Shown here: piece by piece, positions 1 to 9,244 of the stretch
How positions within the stretch are numbered: position 1 is the stretch's first letter
Layout of the letters: each line of letters opens with the position of its first letter
Program-made: the position numbers and the translations under genes
NCBI RefSeq assembly: GCF_030056705.1
Contig: NZ_JASHIC010000028.1
Coordinates: forward strand, 52,811 to 116,810
From: Flectobacillus longus
GTDB lineage: Bacteria > Bacteroidota > Bacteroidia > Cytophagales > Spirosomataceae
Length of the DNA stretch: 64,000 bases
Direction of reading: 5' to 3'
The notes under the pieces: model-generated
The model's input: only the letters and a program-made list of their open reading frames with translations
What the model was told of the DNA's origin: nothing
Databases searched by the model: none

Positions 1-286
1 AATTTGTGTGGTTTTTTCCATAAAATCAAACTCTTTATAGCTACTTTAAAAGTAAAGATTTTTTTAATGTATTATAAAAGATAATAGTTTAACCTACTCA
101 ATAGTTTTGGTCTTGGGAAAGTATCATCTCATCACTGAAACCCATGGATAGGATTGGCAGTTTGAGCTTTTTTTCGTAAACTTGTCAAGAAAGCCTAAGG
201 GAATAGTGTTGTTTGAAAAGGCGGGCAAAAATAACTTCTCGCTTGTGCTTAGGCAAATTAGTGCAAAACATACTTCTTATTGACTG
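1..286. other. Left-edge intergenic region, possible divergent gene start
   Basis: No convincing gene lies here. An ATG on the minus strand at 21-19 opens a frame running off the window (M-E-K-T-T-Q-I), so a divergent gene may begin at the edge, but seven codons are too few to judge. The rest is AT-rich leader or promoter DNA for the MoxR gene. No strong TAnnTTTG box was found. Confidence 0.3.
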
Positions 287-1246
287 ATGAATTCTCGCGC
301 AAAAATAAAACAGGTATTTGATGAAATGGGTAAAATCGTGGTAGGGCACGAGCGCCTTACCAACCGATTGTTGATTGGACTCTTTACTGGTGGGCACGTT
401 CTTTTGGAAGGTGTGCCAGGCTTGGCCAAAACTCTTACAATCAATACACTAGCTAAAATCCTCGATTTGAATTTTCACCGTATTCAATTTACACCAGACT
501 TATTGCCTGCCGATTTGATTGGAACGATGATTTATAACCGTAAGCTCGATGATTTTGAGGTACGCAAAGGACCTATTTTTGCCAATATCATTTTGGCCGA
601 TGAAATCAACCGTGCTCCTGCCAAAGTGCAGTCGGCATTGTTGGAGGCGATGCAAGAAAAACAGGTAACGATTGGCGACGAAAGTTATATTTTGGATAAG
701 CCTTTTTTGGTATTAGCTACGCAAAACCCTGTAGAGCAAGAAGGTACTTTTCCTTTGCCAGAAGCTCAGGTTGACCGTTTTATGCTAAAAGTATTTATGG
801 GATATTTGAGCAAAGAACAAGAACTAGAGGTAATGCAAAAAATGTCAAATATGGACTTTAATTATAAGCCTAAGGTTATTTTGACAAAAGAAGACATATC
901 TAATATCCGTCAAGAAATTAATAAAATTACGATTTCAGAAACACTCGAAAGATATATCATCGAATTGATTTTTGCGACACGTAAACCTGGAGATTACGGC
1001 TTGAGAGATGAGGCTCGTTATGTACAGTTTGGTGCATCACCACGTGCAACGATTAACCTGAACCTTGCCGCAAAAGTATTAGCTTATCTTGATGAAAGAG
1101 ACTACGTATTGCCAGAAGATATTAAAGAAATAGCGCCCGATGTATTGAATCACCGCATTATGCTAAATTACGAAGCCGAAGCTGATGGCATAACTACAAT
1201 GCAGGTAATCGATACGATTTTGAGAAGAGTGGCTATTGGTAGATAA
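287..1246 (+). CDS. MoxR-family AAA+ ATPase
   Basis: A cytoplasmic AAA+ ATPase of the MoxR family. Members act as chaperone-like factors, usually with a von Willebrand-domain protein, in enzyme maturation or envelope stress. The 319 residues show Walker A (GVPGLAKT, about 42-49), Walker B (IILADEINRA, about 101-110), the sensor region LATQNPVEQEG, and a C-terminal lid domain. Length is normal for the family. The start is an ATG at 287 and the protein begins just ahead of the conserved KIVVGHE segment. Family members are commonly followed by DUF58 and VWA genes; here the next gene is convergent, so any partner is elsewhere. The exact substrate cannot be told. Confidence 0.93.
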   Translation: MNSRAKIKQVFDEMGKIVVGHERLTNRLLIGLFTGGHVLLEGVPGLAKTLTINTLAKILDLNFHRIQFTPDLLPADLIGTMIYNRKLDDFEVRKGPIFANIILADEINRAPAKVQSALLEAMQEKQVTIGDESYILDKPFLVLATQNPVEQEGTFPLPEAQVDRFMLKVFMGYLSKEQELEVMQKMSNMDFNYKPKVILTKEDISNIRQEINKITISETLERYIIELIFATRKPGDYGLRDEARYVQFGASPRATINLNLAAKVLAYLDERDYVLPEDIKEIAPDVLNHRIMLNYEAEADGITTMQVIDTILRRVAIGR

Positions 1247-1303
1247 GTTGAAAATAGAAACTATTTTGACTTTTGTGATTAAAAATCTGAGCTTTAGCAG
1301 TAG

Positions 1304-1322
1304 AGACGCAATGATTGCGTCT
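1304..1322. repeat. AGACGCAA palindrome, copy 1
   Basis: The 19-bp sequence AGACGCAATGATTGCGTCT is a perfect palindrome around a central G. Relatives occur at 1422-1441, 10169-10188, 38713-38732 and, degenerate, 41311-41330. All are in gaps between convergent genes. Confidence 0.85.
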
Positions 1323-1421
1323 TAATCAGCGTCATATCTAGCACGGTAAAATCAAAAAAGGCGGTCGAAAACTAATTTCGATCGCCTTTTTTGATAATGT
1401 ATTTCAACATGGTACCTCTTT

Positions 1422-1441
1422 AGACGCAAAGCATTGCGTCT
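1422..1441. repeat. AGACGCAA palindrome, copy 2
   Basis: The 20-bp sequence AGACGCAAAGCATTGCGTCT has 8-bp perfect arms (AGACGCAA/TTGCGTCT) and a 4-bp centre. It is the mirror partner of the copy at 1304-1322, one on each side of the terminator hairpin. Confidence 0.85.
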
Positions 1442-1521
1442 TTACTAGTAAAATGTAGATTAACAATAATCACTCATCCACTCAATCAAAAAATCACTCA
1501 ATTAAGGATGTGATAGTAGAC

Positions 1522-2922
1522 TTATTTCTTCATCACAATCACCTTCTTTTTAAAATAAGTCGCATAGCACTTGTTCCAAAGATGGTCTTGATTGTCTTTA
1601 ATCTCATCGAAGTACAAGGTTTTGGGAGCGTGTTTCAAAGGTGTTACATAAATGGTATCTGCTTTTGACTCCTGAATTAGCTTATATCTAGCCGTCATTT
1701 CTTCATCATATCCTTTGGCATTTCCTGAGCGGATATCCGCATACATAATTCGTAGATTGGTACTTTTTGACCAAGCAAATAACGACCATGCTGTTAAGCC
1801 CAGTACAAAAACAACGTTGTGCAAAGGTAAAGTAATCAGTTTTGGAAACTGATTTAGGATACTTAATATCAAGTAAAACCAGCCTGCTAAGAAAAACACA
1901 TAAATGGCATTTTTGACACGATCGGGCACGCCATCAGGGTTACCGTAGTGAATCGCAAAAAACATTAACGTAAGCAAAACCCCAAGGCTTGCAATGGTAT
2001 ATATCAAATTGGTTTTGAATAATGCTATCTTGGTATTGGGTACAAATTTTTGATACCATGCCGCAAACAAAAGAGTCATAGGCAGGAGTGGGCTATAAAC
2101 TACCCAGTGGAAACTATCTTTAATGGTCGACTTAAGCGCCTTTGTTATAGCCAAGACAATATTACCGCTCAATGCGCCACCTTGCATACGCACTTGGTTA
2201 CCTGGGGCTTTGATTACCAAGAAATACGCACACAATACTGCTACAATGCCAAGCATGGTAAAAAACTTATCAAAACGCTTTTCGAAAAGAAGAAAATATA
2301 GCCAAACCAGTCCTAAAAAAGCAATAATCATCAACATTACCACTTCGTTTGAACCTACAATAAAAAAAACTAATGTGGCGCAAAGCAAAGCAATGGCATT
2401 TTGAAGAGATTGATATTGTGGAGAATAATATCGTATGAGCACAGCCACCAAATACATCCAATAGCACACTGATATTGGAAAAATAAAGACTGAGGTGTAC
2501 CAGAAAAAATTATCAATAATACTAGCAGATTCAGCAATATAAAGGCTCAAAAATGCTCCTGTAAGCACCAATTTATTACTACGACTTGTTGGAATAAACT
2601 CTCCAACCATTAGGTAAAATGAATGAAATAACAGAGCCAATATTAAAACAGGCATAATCTTGACGAAGCCAAAATAACCAAATGCCAGCGGTGAGGCATG
2701 GAATAGCATGTTAGAAATATATCGCCCCGACCAGCCTTCGTAGTATAAACGCTGACCCTCCCAAAATCCATAATCACGGGTCATGTAGGCAAAGCAATAG
2801 TCGTCTGCTACAGATGGATGATTGAAATAACCCAAAATAACAATGGGTACTACACTAAGTAAGAAAATTACCCAGATAATCGAATGCGAAAATGCCTTAG
2901 TTTGTATAAGTTTCAAAACCAA
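1522..2922 (-). CDS. Polytopic membrane protein, DUF6056-like
   Basis: A multi-pass inner-membrane protein of 466 residues with about ten hydrophobic segments. The first loop carries ADDYCFAYM (about 39-47) and GWSGRYISN (about 63-71), which I recognise as the signature of DUF6056 proteins. These resemble GT-C glycosyltransferases, with acidic residues after the first membrane segment. A role in transferring sugars at the cell surface is an inference from that resemblance. The only usable start is a TTG (2922, or 2916 two codons on); the open frame upstream offers no ATG, GTG or TTG start. It lies convergent to the MoxR gene and no operon partner is evident. Confidence 0.7.
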   Translation of the reverse strand: MVLKLIQTKAFSHSIIWVIFLLSVVPIVILGYFNHPSVADDYCFAYMTRDYGFWEGQRLYYEGWSGRYISNMLFHASPLAFGYFGFVKIMPVLILALLFHSFYLMVGEFIPTSRSNKLVLTGAFLSLYIAESASIIDNFFWYTSVFIFPISVCYWMYLVAVLIRYYSPQYQSLQNAIALLCATLVFFIVGSNEVVMLMIIAFLGLVWLYFLLFEKRFDKFFTMLGIVAVLCAYFLVIKAPGNQVRMQGGALSGNIVLAITKALKSTIKDSFHWVVYSPLLPMTLLFAAWYQKFVPNTKIALFKTNLIYTIASLGVLLTLMFFAIHYGNPDGVPDRVKNAIYVFFLAGWFYLILSILNQFPKLITLPLHNVVFVLGLTAWSLFAWSKSTNLRIMYADIRSGNAKGYDEEMTARYKLIQESKADTIYVTPLKHAPKTLYFDEIKDNQDHLWNKCYATYFKKKVIVMKK

Positions 2923-3106
2923 ATGTAAACTTGAGTGAATGAATAAGAAAGAAGTCTACCTAGACTTGGATATCTATGCTCGACAACGGGAGTTTTGGAA
3001 TACTTAAACTATTATTGCTGTCAAAGATATCTTCAACAAAATTACCTGATTTCTTAGATTTAATTGTTAGCCAATTAATAAATACTCATGTTGGTCAAGA
3101 AAAGAA

Positions 3107-3994
3107 TCATTTGCCAAATCTTTTATTTAGAATAGGATAAATCAAAATGGCGACTAGAATTACACCCGTTCCTGCATAAAAGCCTAAGTTCATTTGTTCT
3201 TTTTCTCCAAAAATCAGATACGCAAAGATAATCCCATATACAGGCTCAAGATTGAGGGCAAGATTGAATATAAAAGCGGAGAATTTGATTAATAATTCAA
3301 CTGTGACAGTGAAAGCATAAACCGTACACACCAAAGATAATATAGCTAACCAAAGCCAATCCCAACCATGTGGAATTACTTGGTCGATGGTTAAGTAGCC
3401 ACTTTTGAGTGTATAGAGCAATGGAATCAGTGAAGTAATTGCTGCACCTGTCATTTCGTAAAAAGTAATGACCTGAGAGGGATATGATTTGCCAAGCTTG
3501 GAGTTAATTACCGAAAATAAGGCACTTAGCATTGCCGCCAAAATCCCTAGAATCAAACCCCAAATGTGCTTTACCTCCGATAAAAAAATCATACAAAGCC
3601 CACCAATGACCAATAGACCTAGCAAAACTTCATGTGGACGAACTTTGCGTTTGTAAGTAATAGGCTCAATAATACTTGTCCACAAAGTAGCAGTGGAAAA
3701 GCCAGCCAAGCACAGGGCTACATTGGATATTTTGGCAGCAAAGAAAAACAAAAACCAATGCAATGAAATCAGAAAACCTGTTGACAATAATTTGATTGCT
3801 CCCGAACGATTTATTTTTAAATCTACCCGACGAAACTTTAACACAAAATATATTCCAATAGCAGCAATGGCAGTTCTGAAAAATACGGTGCTCAAAGAAT
3901 GTACAGATATAAGCGTCCCTAATATCGCTGTAAAGCCAAGTAATAATACAATGAAGTGTAATTGGATATAGTCTTTTGTAGTTTTGTTTTGCAT
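3107..3994 (-). CDS. EamA/DMT-superfamily transporter
   Basis: An inner-membrane permease of the drug/metabolite transporter superfamily. The 295 residues hold about ten hydrophobic helices in two repeated EamA domains (about 10-140 and 155-290). The second half carries the typical LNLEPVYGIIFAYLIFGE segment near the C-terminal end. Such proteins export amino acids, nucleosides or other small metabolites; the substrate here cannot be predicted. Translation starts at an ATG. The gene stands alone: 184 bp separates it from the DUF6056-like gene downstream and 253 bp from the LptG-type gene upstream, and that second gap holds repeats. Confidence 0.85.
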   Translation of the reverse strand: MQNKTTKDYIQLHFIVLLLGFTAILGTLISVHSLSTVFFRTAIAAIGIYFVLKFRRVDLKINRSGAIKLLSTGFLISLHWFLFFFAAKISNVALCLAGFSTATLWTSIIEPITYKRKVRPHEVLLGLLVIGGLCMIFLSEVKHIWGLILGILAAMLSALFSVINSKLGKSYPSQVITFYEMTGAAITSLIPLLYTLKSGYLTIDQVIPHGWDWLWLAILSLVCTVYAFTVTVELLIKFSAFIFNLALNLEPVYGIIFAYLIFGEKEQMNLGFYAGTGVILVAILIYPILNKRFGK

Positions 3995-4064
3995 AAATTC
4001 TGTTGTTTAATCAACCAATAAATACTTGTTTTAAGGTAATAGCAATACAAGTAGAGCATAAATA

Positions 4065-4139
4065 AAAATGAGTTAACTATTTAGTAGCAAACATTAGTCC
4101 ATAGACACACTGTTTACTAACTGAAAAGTTAACTCATTT
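4065..4139. repeat. Inverted repeat TGAGTTAAC in the gap before the EamA gene
   Basis: The arms AAAATGAGTTAAC (4065-4077) and GTTAACTCATTT (4128-4139) are exact inverted repeats about 50 bp apart. They lie between the start of the EamA gene and the end of the LptG-type gene. They could form a stem or be an operator. The word TGAGTT recurs on the opposite strand in the heptamer array at 4204-4244. Confidence 0.6.
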
Positions 4140-4203
4140 AGAGGATTTATAAATTGTGAATTATAAATGATGAGTATAAGGTGCTGACAGCTATAGTTTT
4201 AAT

Positions 4204-4244
4204 TCACAACTCACAACTCACAACTCACAACTCATAACTCATTT
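4204..4244. repeat. CTCACAA heptamer tandem repeat
   Basis: Four near-perfect copies of the 7-bp unit CACAACT followed by CATAACT form a tandem array that ends only a few bases from the stop codon of the LptG-type gene. A weaker mirror copy (TTGTGAATTATAAATGATGAG, split across 4153-4174) precedes it. This is one of several 3'-end word repeats in this window. Confidence 0.75.
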
Positions 4245-4247
4245 TTA

Positions 4248-5327
4248 TTATCGTGGAATCGTATAGTACAGTAACACCCCAATACCGCTAAAAATAATAT
4301 TAGGTAGCCATACTGCTAGGAGAGGAGGCATCGTACCTGACTCGGCCATACCTTTACTCATCATAAAAAACATGATATAAATAAAGGCTAGCATAAAGCC
4401 CAGTGCAATCTGAAATCCAACGCCCCCACGCGATTTTCGTGCCGATACAATCAAACCAATCATCGTTAGGATGATAATGGCAAAAGGGTTGGCAAATCGC
4501 ACGTATTTCTCTACCACAAAAACCTCAACACCATCGGCACCACGAGATTTTAACTTGGCAATATGCGCATTTAACTCTGGCAGCGTAAAGGTTTCATGAA
4601 GTTGATAATTACTATCAAAATCTTTTGGTGAAAGATTAATCGTGGAGTCGATTTTGGTACCATAGGTCAACTTTTCTTTACCTTCTCCCTCAAAGGCACG
4701 GATACGATAATCATGGATTGTCCATTTATGACGAGTGGTATCCCAAGTAATTCTTTCTGCCATCAACTTACTCATAAGCTGATTATTCTGAATTTTTTCT
4801 AGGGTAAATCTATAGCCTGTATTCGAGTTATTGTCGTACGTTTCCATATAGGCATACGTGTCTGGTGCAACTTTGATATGGACATCTCTGCCACTGAAAT
4901 AGTAGGTATCAATAACATATTTCCGTTCAAACTTGATACGAGTTTTGTTCGCAATCGGAATAATCCAAGCTACCATGAAAAACGTAATCACTGCAACTAA
5001 TGCCGAACCCATCAAATATGGTCGCATTAATCTCAGAAAACTTACCCCAGTACTCAAAATGGCAATAAGCTCGGTACGAGCGGCTAAGTTTGCTGTAAAA
5101 AATACCGTCGAAATAAACACCATTAGGGGACTAATATAATTGGCCCAATATGGTACAAAGTTGAGGTAATAGCTAAAAAGAATTTCCGAAGTAGGCGCTT
5201 GTTTTTTGATAAAGTTGTCAACCTTTTCGGTGTAGTCAATCACCAAAATGATAGCAACAATAATCAAAACAGCAAAAACGTATGTCTTGAGGAATTTTTT
5301 TAATATATATAAATCTAAAATCTTCAT
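4248..5327 (-). CDS. LptF/LptG-family permease (YjgP/YjgQ)
   Basis: A membrane subunit of the lipopolysaccharide transport bridge LptBFGC, which moves LPS from the inner membrane to the outer membrane. The 359 residues show the family layout. Membrane segments lie near 12-30, 60-80 and 100-120. A large periplasmic beta-jellyroll domain follows (about 135-265). Three C-terminal helices (about 280-358) include the conserved LIVSARKSRGG turn. The start is an ATG next to ILDLYILKKFLKTY, the usual N-terminal coupling-helix sequence. Whether it is the F or G paralogue cannot be decided from one copy. It follows the Fur gene on the same strand, with a terminator between. Confidence 0.88.
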   Translation of the reverse strand: MKILDLYILKKFLKTYVFAVLIIVAIILVIDYTEKVDNFIKKQAPTSEILFSYYLNFVPYWANYISPLMVFISTVFFTANLAARTELIAILSTGVSFLRLMRPYLMGSALVAVITFFMVAWIIPIANKTRIKFERKYVIDTYYFSGRDVHIKVAPDTYAYMETYDNNSNTGYRFTLEKIQNNQLMSKLMAERITWDTTRHKWTIHDYRIRAFEGEGKEKLTYGTKIDSTINLSPKDFDSNYQLHETFTLPELNAHIAKLKSRGADGVEVFVVEKYVRFANPFAIIILTMIGLIVSARKSRGGVGFQIALGFMLAFIYIMFFMMSKGMAESGTMPPLLAVWLPNIIFSGIGVLLYYTIPR

Positions 5328-5385
5328 GCCTAAGCAAAGGTTGGTATATAGTCGAAGAACGAGCTATGGATTTTTTTACAAAGCT

Positions 5386-5416
5386 AAATAAAAAACCTCT
5401 CATTTTCAGAGAGGTT
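5386..5416 (-). terminator. Rho-independent terminator after the Fur-family gene
   Basis: The stem AACCTCTC/GAGAGGTT (5394-5416) closes a short loop. On the minus strand it is followed by a T-run. It ends the transcript of the ABC transporter-Fur operon before the LptG-type gene. Confidence 0.8.
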
Positions 5417-5461
5417 TGAGATATGCCTAGTGTTGGGTTGTGTTAAATATATTTAAAAACC

Positions 5462-5896
5462 CTAAAATACCTGATTACAAGTTTTACAAACGCCTTGTAC
5501 TAGCAAGTTGGTTTCGACACGTTGATAACCTTCGGGCAAGGTAACTTGCGGAATAGTTACGTGGTCGAGACAAGTGGTAAGACCGCAATTAGTACATTTA
5601 AAATGCACATGGTCATGATGATGCTTGTGGTCGTCGGCATGACAATTGTCCTTACAAAGGGCATATTTGATACCACCCTCATCATCTAATACTTTGTGGA
5701 TAAGTCCTTTGTCTAGAAATGTTTTGAGTGTACGATAAACGGTTACACGGTCAAACTTCTCAGACATTTGGGTTTCCACATCAGCATGAGCCAATGCGTA
5801 GGCTTTTGTTAAGAATATATCTAGAATCTCTTCACGACATTCTGTTTGGCGAAGGCTGTAGGCCTTCAAGGTACTTTTAATTGCGCTCGCATTCAT
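5462..5896 (-). CDS. Fur-family metal-responsive repressor
   Basis: A 144-residue Fur-family DNA-binding repressor. The winged helix includes the recognition segment DRVTVYRTLKTF (49-60). Two cysteine pairs, C101/C104 and C137/C140, form the structural zinc site. An unusually His-rich stretch (HADDHKHHHDHVHF, about 86-99) leads into the sensing site. The metal cannot be read from sequence. Zinc (Zur-like) is plausible because the window carries a set of Fur-box-like palindromes (23346-23440 and 34807-34821) in front of zinc-type genes, but this link is inference. The ATG lies 4 bp after the stop of the ABC transporter gene, so the two are co-transcribed. Confidence 0.9.
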   Translation of the reverse strand: MNASAIKSTLKAYSLRQTECREEILDIFLTKAYALAHADVETQMSEKFDRVTVYRTLKTFLDKGLIHKVLDDEGGIKYALCKDNCHADDHKHHHDHVHFKCTNCGLTTCLDHVTIPQVTLPEGYQRVETNLLVQGVCKTCNQVF

Positions 5897-5900
5897 AAGT

Positions 5901-7790
5901 TTACTCGCTTAAAATACTAGACTCATACTGTAGTTTCACAAGGTTGGCATAAATACCTTCTTCTTGTGCAAGCAATACTTCATGACTCCCTGACTCGGCT
6001 ATTTCTCCATCTCTCAAGACATAAATCGTATCAACATTTCTGATAGTTGCCAAACGGTGAGCAATGATAATCGTTGTACGATTTTGCATTAGTTTATCAA
6101 GTGCATCTTGTACCAATTTTTCTGATTCAGAATCCAACGCACTAGTTGCTTCGTCAAGTACCAAAATCGCTGGGTCTTTCAAGATGGCTCGTGCAATAGC
6201 AACACGTTGACGTTGTCCACCCGATAATTTTACACCTCTTTCGCCAACAATGGTATCAAATTTTTCAGGGAAAGACTCGATAAAATCTAAAGCATTGGCC
6301 TTGCGTGCAGCTTCTATGATTTCAGCTTCAGTAGCGTTTGGTTTACCATAAGCAATGTTTTCGCGAATGGTACCTCCAAATAACATCACTTCTTGTGGTA
6401 CAACGGCAATGTTTTGACGTAATGCTGTTAGATTATATGATTGTAAATCTTGACCATCTACCAAAATCTTACCACTATTCAATCGATAATAGCGAAGCAA
6501 TAAACCCACAATTGTCGATTTCCCACCACCAGAATAGCCAACTAAAGCTATTTTTTTACCAGCTTCTACCTTCAGTGAAATATTTTTCAATACTTGCACA
6601 TCTGGGCGAGATGGGTATGCAAAAGCAACATTATCATACACAATTTCACCTTTGACATGCACAGGTATTACTGGCTCGTTAGTAGATACTTCTCCTTCTT
6701 CGTCCAAGATTTCAAGGATACGCTCTGAAGCGCCAATCGTTCTTTGAATTTGAGCATAAATATCTCCTAAACCACCTACAGAACCACCAATAAAGCCAGT
6801 ATAGATAATAAATGTCAATAATTTATCGAATGTCAATTCATGATTTTGTACCAAATGACCACCGTACCAAACAACCCCTACAATAGCTCCAAACAAAACA
6901 AAAATGATAAATGAAATAAAGCTACCTCTAAAAGTGGCAGTACGAAGTGCCCAATTCAACACTTTTTCGAGTGAAGTTGTATAACGATTTACTTCAAAAG
7001 CTTCGTTAGTAAACGCTTTTACAACATTCACAGATTGAAGGGTTTCTTCTACAATTACATTGGTTTGTGCTAATTCGTCTTGTACCTTTTTAGAATTTTT
7101 ACGGATAAATTTTCCAAAAAAGAAAGCTGCTACTACCAAAATCGGGAAAGTAGATAGCATGAATAACGTAAGTTTTCCTGAGAAATAAATAATCAAACAG
7201 ATCCCTCCAATTAAGGTAAAGATTTGGCGGAAAAACTCAGCTAATGTAACCGAAAGAATATCCTGTAATTGAGTTACATCCGAAGTAATACGGCTCATTA
7301 GTTCGCCTACACGGTTTTTTTCGAAGAACGTTACAGGCAAAGAAATCATTTTGCCATAAAGCTCTTTACGAATATCTCGAATCGAGCGCTCTGTTACTCT
7401 CGAAAAAGTGTAAACTCTAAAGAACGAAAACAAAGCTTGTGCTGCCAAAATTGCTAAAAACAACAGCGTCATTTGGTCGAGCGTTAGCTTTGGCAAGTTC
7501 ATGACCGAGCTACTTTGCATTTGCTGCATCATAGGATTGTTGGACATGGCCTGCATTTGTTGGGCATTGTTGGGAGAAAGGATAGAGGCTACCATTTGTC
7601 CCATCAACAAAGGCACACTCATCGAGGTGATTTGTGATAAAATCAAAAAGATAAACCCGATCGCAAATGTTCCTTTGTAAGGTGCTGTAAATCTAAAAAT
7701 CGATAACGCTTTTCTTAGTCCTTCTTTGGTAATTTTCTTTTTATCCTGTGGAGAAGCATCGTCTCCAAATCTATCGCTTCGCTTTGCCAT
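5901..7790 (-). CDS. ABC transporter, fused permease-ATPase (MsbA-like)
   Basis: A half-size ABC exporter with six membrane helices followed by an ATPase. The nucleotide-binding domain has Walker A (GYSGGGKST, about 418-426), signature LSGGQRQR (about 525), Walker B ILVLDEATSALD (about 547) and the H-loop AHR (about 577). It likely works as a homodimer that flips lipid A-type or other amphipathic substrates. The longest frame begins at a TTG (7823); I chose the ATG at 7790 (MAKRSDRFGDD), giving 629 residues. The stretch PNNAQQMQAMSNNPMMQQMQ between early helices is an unusual Met/Gln-rich external loop. It forms an operon with the Fur gene, 4 bp downstream. Confidence 0.9.
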   Translation of the reverse strand: MAKRSDRFGDDASPQDKKKITKEGLRKALSIFRFTAPYKGTFAIGFIFLILSQITSMSVPLLMGQMVASILSPNNAQQMQAMSNNPMMQQMQSSSVMNLPKLTLDQMTLLFLAILAAQALFSFFRVYTFSRVTERSIRDIRKELYGKMISLPVTFFEKNRVGELMSRITSDVTQLQDILSVTLAEFFRQIFTLIGGICLIIYFSGKLTLFMLSTFPILVVAAFFFGKFIRKNSKKVQDELAQTNVIVEETLQSVNVVKAFTNEAFEVNRYTTSLEKVLNWALRTATFRGSFISFIIFVLFGAIVGVVWYGGHLVQNHELTFDKLLTFIIYTGFIGGSVGGLGDIYAQIQRTIGASERILEILDEEGEVSTNEPVIPVHVKGEIVYDNVAFAYPSRPDVQVLKNISLKVEAGKKIALVGYSGGGKSTIVGLLLRYYRLNSGKILVDGQDLQSYNLTALRQNIAVVPQEVMLFGGTIRENIAYGKPNATEAEIIEAARKANALDFIESFPEKFDTIVGERGVKLSGGQRQRVAIARAILKDPAILVLDEATSALDSESEKLVQDALDKLMQNRTTIIIAHRLATIRNVDTIYVLRDGEIAESGSHEVLLAQEEGIYANLVKLQYESSILSE

Positions 7791-7940
7791 GTTTGAATAA
7801 CACTGTTCTCGATTCGCTGACAACAGTTGATATTAAATGAATTATTAGTTGGTTTGACCATCGATGTGATAGTCTTAAATTTCTTTAATCAATCTCGAAA
7901 TCATAACATAAAATAGCGCTAAATGGTTGGCTACTTTGTA

Positions 7941-8966
7941 TTATTCTTCGTCAGGTACTCCTTTGTATTTAGATGCCTCAAAAATACGCTGTGCATCAGG
8001 CTCTTTCATCAAATCTTGAATGGTTAGTTTTTCGTCATCATAATAATATTTTGAAACGATTCTGAATCCTATCCATCTACCAATTCCTCCTGGGCAAGCA
8101 GGGCCAATTTCAGGTGTTGAAGGGCGTTCGCCAATGTACTTTCCTTTGACAGGGCCTTGGGTCGAATACAAAAGTTTGTTATCGATAAAATATGCCCAAA
8201 CTACTTCTTGATTAGCATAGGTGGCGTTTAGCTGCTCGTTTGAATAGCCCAAAAATACACTATCAGCTTTAGAAGGCATCATTACTTTTCCAAAAACATA
8301 ACTTTTTCCGTACCAAATCATTTCGGCCAATAGTGTTCTATCTTGTGAATTAGTGGCATTATATCGGCTCGAAAGTTGCAATATAGCTTGTGGTACAATG
8401 ACAGTCGGAGACATCTTTTTGATCTGATAATCATAAACATCAGGAAGATATTTGCCTTTTTCACCCATAAAGTAATCTAATCCAACAATAATAGTTGAAT
8501 CACTTACGCGTAGTTCTGGATTAAGGATTGTTCCTTGTCCGAAAAAGCCTGTAAAAATAGTATAAATTTTAGGTTCTTTAAAGTCTGGATAATAGTACTT
8601 GATATGCTGGAAAGCATCTTTGAAGTCATTCTCAAGATTTTGATTACCAAAAAATACTTTTTCTTGGGATTGTTGATAGAAATCTTGTAGGGCTGGACTG
8701 CTAATCTGCGGAAACAGTTTGTTGGCCAAAGCAGGAAACGATGCAGGCGTTGTATTGAAATACTGGCTCGCAAAGTCCGTGTATTTTTTTAGAAAAATAA
8801 GAACGTCTTCTTCTGTTTTACAAGCAAAAAGCTCTTTGTCTAAATACTGAATCTTGACATCAACTTTAACATTACTTACATCGGGTTCGCCGTCTGTATT
8901 ATTATTACAAGCCCAAAGGCATACTGAAACTAAAAAGAGAAGTCCTATTTTTGCAAAGAGATTCAT
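7941..8966 (-). CDS. gldB: Gliding-motility lipoprotein GldB-like
   Basis: A 341-residue lipoprotein with signal peptide MNLFAKIGLLFLVSVCLWAC and lipidated Cys20. The body shows features I recognise from GldB: the early VDVKIQYLDKELFAC segment, VIVGLDYFMGE in the middle, and the C-terminal GKYIGERPSTPEIGPACPG with GIGRWIGFRIV. In Bacteroidota GldB is needed for gliding and is linked to the type IX secretion machinery; the exact biochemical job is unknown. I chose the ATG at 8966; the longer frame starts at a TTG in front of the signal peptide. The next gene upstream is divergent and encodes a PorT-like barrel, also a motility or secretion-type protein. Confidence 0.85.
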   Translation of the reverse strand: MNLFAKIGLLFLVSVCLWACNNNTDGEPDVSNVKVDVKIQYLDKELFACKTEEDVLIFLKKYTDFASQYFNTTPASFPALANKLFPQISSPALQDFYQQSQEKVFFGNQNLENDFKDAFQHIKYYYPDFKEPKIYTIFTGFFGQGTILNPELRVSDSTIIVGLDYFMGEKGKYLPDVYDYQIKKMSPTVIVPQAILQLSSRYNATNSQDRTLLAEMIWYGKSYVFGKVMMPSKADSVFLGYSNEQLNATYANQEVVWAYFIDNKLLYSTQGPVKGKYIGERPSTPEIGPACPGGIGRWIGFRIVSKYYYDDEKLTIQDLMKEPDAQRIFEASKYKGVPDEE

Positions 8967-9244
8967 GTGTATGGTGGTTGTTGAAAGCAATCAGGGTTCA
9001 AATAGTTGATTGGATTTATCTAAATTTCAATTCTTGTTCTCAAATACCTTGATATTTTAAGTTATTCTTTGGGCTTTTTATAAAGCAAAATGAGGTACTG
9101 AAATTCTCAAACCAACACCATCGACAAAATAAATTGACCAATTGTCTGTTTTATAGTTTGAAAATCAAAAGTATAACGATACAACACATCCTTGAAAACT
9201 TGTTTAATCAATCAAAAATATATCAGGTAAGTACCTGCAAAATT

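Larger units (their letters stand above)
1251..1510. repeat. Nested inverted-repeat element A at a convergent gene junction
   Basis: This convergent gap is almost wholly a degenerate inverted repeat. The centre is a terminator hairpin (AAAAAAGGCGGTCGAAA, 1354-1370, against 1376-1392). Outside it lie two palindromes, AGACGCAATGATTGCGTCT at 1304-1322 and its relative at 1422-1441. Further out the left arm, from GTGATTAAAAATCT at about 1276, resembles the reverse complement of the right arm around 1450-1475. Right-hand ACTCATCCACTCAATC-type words resemble those in other junctions of this window. The central hairpin has T-runs on both strands and should terminate both flanking genes. Confidence 0.8.

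Noticed and set aside
2050..2467. Open frames on both strands inside the DUF6056-like gene
   Set aside because: They are shadows of the real gene, with low-complexity or non-protein-like sequence and no independent promoter.
4204..4244. Heptamer array as a CRISPR array
   Set aside because: Units are 7 bp with no spacers, and no cas gene is nearby.
7790..7823. TTG start for the MsbA-like gene
   Set aside because: The TTG lies upstream of a clear ATG (7790), and the added residues do not resemble the family.
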